Assembly (NCBI GenBank): GCA_941918925.1
Contig: OW799233.1
Location: 129,976,833 to 130,040,832 of the forward strand
Direction of reading: 5' to 3'
Source of the DNA: Phyto melanocephala
Taxonomy: Eukaryota > Arthropoda > Insecta > Diptera > Rhinophoridae
Length of the DNA: 64,000 bases
The notes below the pieces were generated by a model. The model was not told where the DNA came from. It made no database searches and saw nothing but the letters and a program-made list of their open reading frames with translations. Below are positions 58,128 to 64,000 of this stretch, piece by piece (position 1 is the stretch's first letter; each line of letters starts with the position of its first letter). A program made the position numbers and the translations under genes.

Positions 58128-59019
58128 AACAAGTAAAAACATTTATTTGGCTGTAACGAATCTGATTTTACCCTTCACCATCATGTAACCACATCTTAGC
58201 TTAGCCCAGAATTTAGATTTAATGTTATCGTCACTTTTCTTTATTATTGTTTCCGACACCATCTTTGATTTTGGGTTGTTATATGGTTAACTGTTTTCTA
58301 ATAGTCAAGCAATTTTATTTGATACCTATATTAATAGGGTTGATAAAAAAAATTATCCGCCATTTCATAGTTTATTGTATTCGACTGGTCAAGCCATTTT
58401 AATTGATACGAATATTGTGGGCCTTGAAGGGAGCAAATCCGAAATTACTTTATTTTACCTACATATCCGCCATTTTTGGACTTCGTCTTTAGATTTTAAC
58501 TTTTTCATAGTTTATTGTATTCAACTGGTTAAGCCCTTTCATTTAATGCCAATATTGAGGGGATTGAAGTGAGAACATTTTTATTATGTAGTGGCGGCCA
58601 TCACGAATTTCGAAACTACTACTTTAGCGCATTTAAAAATTATTTAAAAGCTTTTGTAACTTGATATATTAAATAATAAATTAAAAATTTTTCCTTATAA
58701 CTTTACCGATTAGTAACCAATTTGTCTTAAATGTTTTACGAATATCAGTAGAGACTTATCATATTGACAAATAGTAGCGAACGTGTTATAAAATATCATA
58801 GGACTGAAAATGTTTGATTTTTGTAGTAAAAATATGAACAAAAAGAGAGGTTGTTGTATTTATTTTCTCATATCTCATAAAGTTATGGATACAGATCTGT
58901 CCAACATGTTATGGCTTTAAAAAATTTGTTTCAAGCAACACACAAATAGATTGACATTGCTCGAACGACTCGAATGACTATTCTTGAAATTACAAACGGA
59001 ATGGCAAAGCTATATACCG
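58128..59019 (-). mobile_element. DINE-1-like element, subfamily B, inverted, diverged
   Basis: The left edge is AACAAGTAAAAAC with a decayed 3' hairpin, then 'tacccttcaccatcatgta'. The interior has the paired 'catagtttattgtattc.actggt' blocks also seen at 26866-27869. The right edge reads 'aatggcaaagctatatacc'. Confidence 0.65.
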
Positions 59020-59404
59020 TTAGAACCAGGCTGACTTTTTAAAGTCGGTTTGCAGAACAACGCTGCGTTTTCAACACAAAGCGATATTTCAAGGCAGCAA
59101 CACTACTCTGCTCCAATAATGCACTGACATTTAAAATTATTTATCAACACACAAATGTTTTTTGTCGTGTGTTTCATTTTTAATGAAATAAATCTTAAGC
59201 AATCGTGCGCAGTTGTTTGAAAACCATGTGAAAAGTCTTTAAATCATAAAAAACTTTGAAAATTTCGTACAAAATATTGTCGGAATAGTGTTTTAACTTC
59301 GGCAACTGTGAAGAGATAAATTGGAAAAATCATTTGTTGTAACCTAACCTAACTCTCTTCGCTATACATAATCATAAGGCTTCAGTTGTTGTGTTAATTG
59401 ATTT

Positions 59405-59649
59405 TTGTAAGCAGATCTTTATTAAGTATACGCTATAGAGAGCTTCTTGAAATTTGCAATTCGAATTGCGGCCGCCAAGCTTTCAATATTTTTGAAATGT
59501 TAATCCATTATAAAGACACGTTGTTCTATTGTGTAATGCTGAATATGTACTAACTCTGACTTTTAAGTGTCCAATTATATTGTTAAGGGCTAACTTTAAC
59601 TACACAAATGGCGATAAATGTAAATCTTGCATTAATTTTGGGACACCCC
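59405..59649 (-). pseudogene. Mariner-like element end with transposase C-terminal scrap
   Basis: The right edge ATTTTGGGACACCCCTA is, on the minus strand, a TIR of the AGGGGTGTCCC type close to that of 24825-26121. Inside, the minus strand encodes NIESLAAAIRIAN, resembling the 'TI.SLK.AIR..' C-terminal helix of these transposases. Much is deleted and the left end was not found. Confidence 0.45.
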
Positions 59650-60394
59650 TAATGTATTACTTATCATAAAATTTAATCATTTGTATTATATTGGACAAAT
59701 TTAAATCCACCTCTCTAAATAAATTTAAAATTTCGTTTGCTTACTCCCTTCAAAATAGATTAGTTTCTCTTTCTTTGAATTATTTCCTCATCGCAAAAGT
59801 AAACAACTAAATAAAATGTGAATCTGCTGTCATTGTTATAAATGGTTTAACTGCAATTTAAGCGACTGACATCTGACACCTTCACTTGTATCTTTCAGTT
59901 TGAAGTCAGTTGTAGTCGTATCCTTTTCTTATTTTGTTTTTGTCCTGACATTTATGCTTTTTAAATGAAGTACATAGTTATATTTATTGTTGATGCTCTT
60001 TAGATTTTATTTTTTACTTTTTTTGTCTTACTTAATTCTACTTTTGCCTTAGTTATTTTGACCTAGAGGAGAGGATATAAAGAAAAATGTATGTAAGTGA
60101 GTCTATAAATAAACATAAATTTGGTTTTCAAATAACAAAAAATACAGCTATAAAAATAAAAGAATTTGTAATAAAATTAAAGATTGTCGAAAAGGCAATT
60201 GGGTACTCTATAATATAAAATATAAAATTTATTGTTTTTTGTGTCGATAAATTATGAAAGATGTATGTATATAAATGCTTGTATGCAAAGCATATATAAT
60301 TGTGGGCGTGTTGTGTTTTACATAAAGTAAGAAATTTACGTATATCTGTAAAACTGTAATTCTACATATATAAAAAAAACGTACACTAAAGCAA
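59650..60394. other. AT-rich intergenic sequence
   Basis: No gene or repeat boundary recognised. Confidence 0.35.
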
Positions 60395-60710
60395 CTAATA
60401 CACGGCCTGTTTTTTACATCTGACTTGTCAAATTCTCCACTGCTAATACGAACATGTTGTGTGTTACCTTTAAAACATTACTTCTGTAAAAAAAAAACAT
60501 GTGTTGAGACATCTGACAAAATTTCAATTAGAGCGCGCTCTATTTTCTTCTGTCAAAACATGTGACATAAGCCGTTGCCAGAAATCTCTGCTGCTGCAAA
60601 GTAGTCAGCGACGGTTGCCTGTAAAAGTACAATTTTGACAGACTTGTAGATTTACATATGACTCACAAATTTTAAAGTCAGATGTAAAAAATTAAGCTGT
60701 CACCGCTAAC
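60395..60710. repeat. MITE-like repeat with TTTTTTACATCTGACTT ends
   Basis: CTGTTTTTTACATCTGACTT near 60408 is inverted at AAAGTCAGATGTAAAAAATT near 60675. The interior carries AGAGCGCGCTCT and CAGAAATCTCTG, shared with the truncated inverted copy at 53380-53586. Non-coding; outer limits approximate. Confidence 0.6.
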
Positions 60711-61027
60711 TTTGGAAACGGGTCGACCGATTTTAACAAAAATGTCTGTGTACATTGGGCATGGCCTGTAGATGGTTTATGTGGAGTTTGCATGACCCAT
60801 TGGTTTCGGAAATAAGGCATTTAAAATATCTATATATTTCCATATAAATATCAACAAAATGCTCTCCTTTTTCCGTATATAATTTTTTAATTATACCCTT
60901 CACACAGTGAAAAAGGGTATATATAGGTTTGTCATTCCGTGTGAAATTTCTACAATTTTCATTTCCGACCCCATAAAGTATATATTTTCTGAAAGCTTAT
61001 GAATAGAGGAGTCGATTAAGCCCTGAC

Positions 61028-61076
61028 CGTCTGTCCGTCTGTCCGTCTGTCCGTCTGTCCGTCTGACCGTCTGTCC
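61028..61076 (+). repeat. CCGTCTGT minisatellite
   Basis: Six or so near-perfect CCGTCTGT units, one as CCGTCTGA. The same block is short in other copies of the element, so it expanded in this copy. Confidence 0.85.
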
Positions 61077-61327
61077 GTGTGTATGTTGAAATCAACTTTT
61101 TGAAGCCCCCCGACATAGGTTGGACCCGGGTAAGGTATTAAAATATTAGAAATATTCGGGAGTAGATCGCTATTGAAAATCAGAAACATCGGTACATAAA
61201 CAACTGAGATATGAGCAAAAACCCACGACCACCTCGATTTTCTTTTCATAAAAACAACATTACAACAACAACATACATACATACAAACGTGTATACTGGT
61301 TAGAGAAAACGTGGCATCGAATCCCAG

Positions 61328-61592
61328 CTGAGGCAAAAAAATTTTTTTTTTAATTTTTTTAAAATTTTTTTTTTTAATTTTTTTTTTATTTTTTTTTATT
61401 TTTTATTTAATATATTATATATATTTTTATTATTATTTTTTTTTATTTTTTTTTTTAATTTTTTTTTTATTTTTTTTTTGTTTTATATATATTATATATG
61501 TATATAATAATTTTTTTTTTTTTAATTTTTTTTTTAAATTTTTTTTTTTTAAATTTTTTTTTTATTTTTTATTTTTTTTTTGTTTTTTTTAA
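61328..61592 (+). repeat. Poly-T-rich tract with TTTTTATTT interruptions
   Basis: About 265 bases nearly all T/A, inside the DINE-1-like element where other copies have a much shorter T tract (8817-8835) or its complement (53170-53345). Confidence 0.85.
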
Positions 61593-62125
61593 CATACATA
61601 CGTGAATTTACTGTTATTGCATGACTACACGTTGTGAAGGGTATATAAGATTCGGCACGGCCGAATATAGCGCTTTTACTTGTTTTTAACTTTAAAAGTT
61701 ACCAAGCCATGCACTGAATGTCTAATTTGTACAATGACATTTGGTCTTTCTAATTGGAATGATGAGCTAAATCTTTTCAATCGTTGTTTCGATCGTCATT
61801 TTATTTGTGCGCTGACCATTCTATACACCTGTATTGTATCATAGGTATGAGTTATTGTTTTTGTTGCTGTTAGAACGGTATTTTTAAACAAATCATTAAA
61901 TTTTTGATTTGCCAATAACATTCTGTCTCTCTTTTTAATGAAAGTTTTGCTTTTTAGGTGACAACACAAAAGAATTAAAGGCAAAGCAACGATTCCTTTT
62001 CAACCACTTTGAAGGCAAAACAATGTTTACCAGGTCAGCTTGTATTAAATAATAAAGATAATAACCAAATTTGAACTGAGTACTTATGTTTTTAATTTGC
62101 AAAGTTTTTAAAGAAATATTGAATA

Positions 62126-62653
62126 TCTATATATATAAAATTCAATGCCATTTTTCGTTGTAATTTTATAACTCAAGAACGGGCTCACCTATCCGAACCA
62201 AATGTTTAGGCTTTGTTCAAACTATTGAATAGATGGTTTATGTTAAGTTTGCATAAAATCCGTCGAGCGGTTTACGGGTAAAAGAGGGTAAAATCGGTAA
62301 CTCAGCATCTCTAAAGATATCACAAAAATTCAGAAGGGACCAAGAGCCTGTTAAAAATAATTAGAAAGGTGTCTGGTACTTTTTAGAAATTTTGAGTTTT
62401 AAGGGGATAAAACGGGTAAAAACTGAATTTTGGTACTTTATTGAACAGCATTTATCTTTAAGAGGGATAGCAATAGGAAAAAAGTAAAAACGTAGTTTTG
62501 CTCTCCTTGAAAGACTCTATAATGAATTTTTGTACTTTTTTGAAATTTTCGTACATAATTTTTTTTTTTTTTTGAAGAAATGAATTTGATGTTCCAATTA
62601 AATTTTTTTATTATTTTACTTGATACGTAGCGAAGCACGTACCGGGCGGCTAG
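62126..62653 (+). mobile_element. Non-autonomous Helitron, second family
   Basis: A (62125) precedes TCTATATATATAAAATTC; the end is GCACGTACCGGGCGGCTAG followed by T. Its 528-bp body differs from H1-H4: it has 'aactcaagaacgggctcacc' and 'tccgtcgagcggtttacggg', as found near the 5' end of other insect Helitrons. No coding sequence. It is a separate family, with the AT insertion site intact. Confidence 0.8.
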
Positions 62654-63099
62654 TTGTGTATATTGTGTGTGACACCTATTATTATTAAAATTTTATTTTT
62701 AAATATCTAGCAGATGATAATACATAGCGATATTCTCCAGATAAGGTATATATTTATAAGAAACTAATGTTTGGTAATTAAGTTGTCATATTTTGTTTCA
62801 TATAGCAGAAACTTTAACTAATCAGCCTTACATTATGAGCTAGCTTTCGTTTAGCTTATCGATACGGTGACCATACGTTCTAAATTATTCAGAACAATAC
62901 TTTATTGAAGAGTCTTGCTCTTGTTTTGTATATTATTTTCTGTTTAAAATTTGTTTTTGTCCTATCAATACAGTTTTAATCAACAATGGAAAATGTTAAA
63001 AAAATATCAATATTTATTGTCCTAGTTTTAGTTTTCAATGTTACCATTTGAATACATATGTTTTTGACTGAATAAAACCACATTGAAAGCTTTTTATAA

Positions 63100-63362
63100 C
63101 CAGCATCTGTGCTGTCAAGGGTATATATAGCTCTGTCATTCCGTTGTAAACATTACACAATCTTCATTTGCGACCGCATAAAGAATACATTTCCCGAAAG
63201 TTTATAATGAGGGAAGTTAATTAAGTGACTATCATCTGTCCGTGTGTTTTTTGAAATCAACATATGTTTCACGTACGGTTAAGTGACATCAAACCTTAAG
63301 AAATATTGGGGAGAAAATTGGTGTTGCAAATCAGCAGAATCGGGCAAAAGTTTGCTGAGTAG
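63100..63362 (+). mobile_element. DINE-1-like 5' fragment
   Basis: CAGCATCTGTGCTGTCAAGG then GTATATATAGCTCTGTCATT, 'gcgaccgcataaagaataca' and ATCTGTCCGTGTGTTTT show the family 5' half. It stops where the element at 63363 begins, suggesting interruption; the rest may continue beyond the window. Confidence 0.6.
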
Positions 63363-64000
63363 GGATGGGCAAAAAATATCGATATATCAAAATATCGATA
63401 TTTAAAAAAAAAAATCAATATATATGGCCGATATTTCAAAACCCGATATATCGATACATCGATTCTTATTTACGAGTATCGTTTTCAGAACCTTTTCGAA
63501 TATTTTTAAAGCTCTATAACTTTCTTCAACAATACTGGCTGGCATCACCGCATGCATCATATGTTTTTCACCATAATTTTTTATGACGTCTAGCAAAGCC
63601 ATTCCTATTTTAAATTTAGTCCGTCAAATGATGCAACACCCACCTCCTTCGCCCACTTTAGGGCTTCTTATAAAAGACGCTTTTCTGAAAAAGGTTGAAG
63701 AAAAAATATAACAAAATATTTTTATTTCAATAGCTACCATATTGAACCCAAGGTTCAAGAGTATTCTTTTTACTTCTAAAACAGCTGCCTCAAATGCGAT
63801 ATTAAAAATAAGCGATATAATTCGCTCAAAACATAGTAAGAGGGAACAAGTTTCTCCCCCGCTTTGAGGTCTGCTGAAAGAAGCTAATTGACAGGGAATC
63901 ACATAAAGCAAAGAGTTCTTCTGATGTCCATATCCGATGAGTATTGGTTTGAATAATATGTAATCGTAAGGTGATGGTTTCGTGACTTATTTGATGGCAT
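63363..64000 (-). mobile_element. Probable hAT-type element, partial
   Basis: The left edge AGGGATGGGCAA followed by repeated TATCGATAT motifs (63378-63475) resembles hAT ends seen in insects. On the minus strand an open frame has ALLDVIKNYGEKHMMHAVMP then ASIVEESYRALKIFEKVL, similar to the 'PFSIVE..GFR.L' motif after the zinc finger of hAT transposases. A 95-codon frame (63624-63911) upstream is in a different frame and not recognisable. The element runs off the window, so the other end and target duplication cannot be checked. Confidence 0.4.

Larger units (their letters stand above)
60893..61688 (+). mobile_element. DINE-1-like element, subfamily B, most complete copy
   Basis: The 5' end TTATACCCTTCACACAGTGA then AAAGGGTATATATAGG forms a short palindrome (ACCCTT...AAGGGT). 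Then come 'tttccgaccccataaagtat', a CCGTCTGT array, TTGAAATCAACTTTTTGAAG, CCACGACCACCTCG, a poly-T tract, and the 3' end GGGTATATAAGATTCGGCAC.GGCCGAAT with ATAGCGCTTTTACTTG. This is the family's cleanest example here and a good reference for the others. A 106-codon minus frame over its 5' part is an artefact of the CCGTCTGT array. Confidence 0.82.

Noticed and set aside
59461..59485. GCGGCCGC followed by AAGCTT, looking like a cloning polylinker
   Set aside because: The minus strand here reads NIESLAAAIRIAN, which resembles a transposase C-terminus, and a mariner-type end follows at 59649. Vector contamination is not needed to explain it.
61016..61336. 106-codon minus-strand frame ending in a repeated Asp-Gly-Gln-Thr pattern
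   Set aside because: It is the antisense of the CCGTCTGT array and conserved DINE blocks, not a gene.
1..64000. tRNA, rRNA, CRISPR arrays and bacterial-type operons
   Set aside because: No cloverleaf, ribosomal or regular spacer-repeat pattern was found; the tandem repeats seen are Helitron units and microsatellites in a eukaryotic context.

Overview
The window looks like nuclear DNA of a higher fly. It is very AT-rich and gene-poor, its splice sites fit insect introns, and its most recognisable gene is a close relative of the Drosophila aquaporin Prip. The repeats also fit: DINE-1-like (Helentron-type) elements, DD41D mariner-like elements, and Helitrons with TC...CTAG ends. A calyptrate fly such as a blow fly or house-fly relative is my inference from this repeat mix; it is not proven by the sequence.

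Three host genes are visible. (1) On the minus strand near the left edge, two exons (1849-2093 and 2963-3024) join in phase and encode part of an SLC17-type MFS transporter. Its 5' exons were not found and its 3' exons probably lie beyond the window start. (2) On the plus strand, a complete 245-residue aquaporin (Prip-like) is encoded by four exons at 19311-19502, 43098-43241, 43327-43539 and 43612-43800. The first coding intron is about 23.6 kb and filled with transposons; the other two are 85 and 72 bp. (3) On the plus strand, a three-exon gene (55753-55779, 56288-56744, 57509-57639) encodes a predicted 204-residue secreted, Thr-rich mucin-like protein with a seven-Cys tail. Its second intron holds a mariner remnant.

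Most of the rest is mobile DNA: about fourteen DINE-1-like copies in two subfamilies, six Helitron-type elements (two in a head-to-tail tandem, one with a decayed Pif1-type helicase), eight DD41D/mariner relics, an hAT element with a perfect 8-bp target duplication, a pogo-like element, a Harbinger-like element with TTA duplication, non-LTR retrotransposon fragments and many short inverted-repeat elements. Several are nested, giving relative insertion ages.

The most interesting observation is a small repeat family present three times (31508-32105, 37045-37450 minus, 51307-51482). Each copy carries a sequence that folds as a type I hammerhead ribozyme. Two copies are slightly more than one unit long, with the same segment at both ends; the third is flanked by a 12-bp direct repeat. 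This architecture resembles animal retrozymes or the ribozyme-bearing terminal repeats of Penelope-like elements, and no coding sequence lies in the units.

Exon structures, target duplications and RNA folds were worked out by eye; no search or folding program was run.
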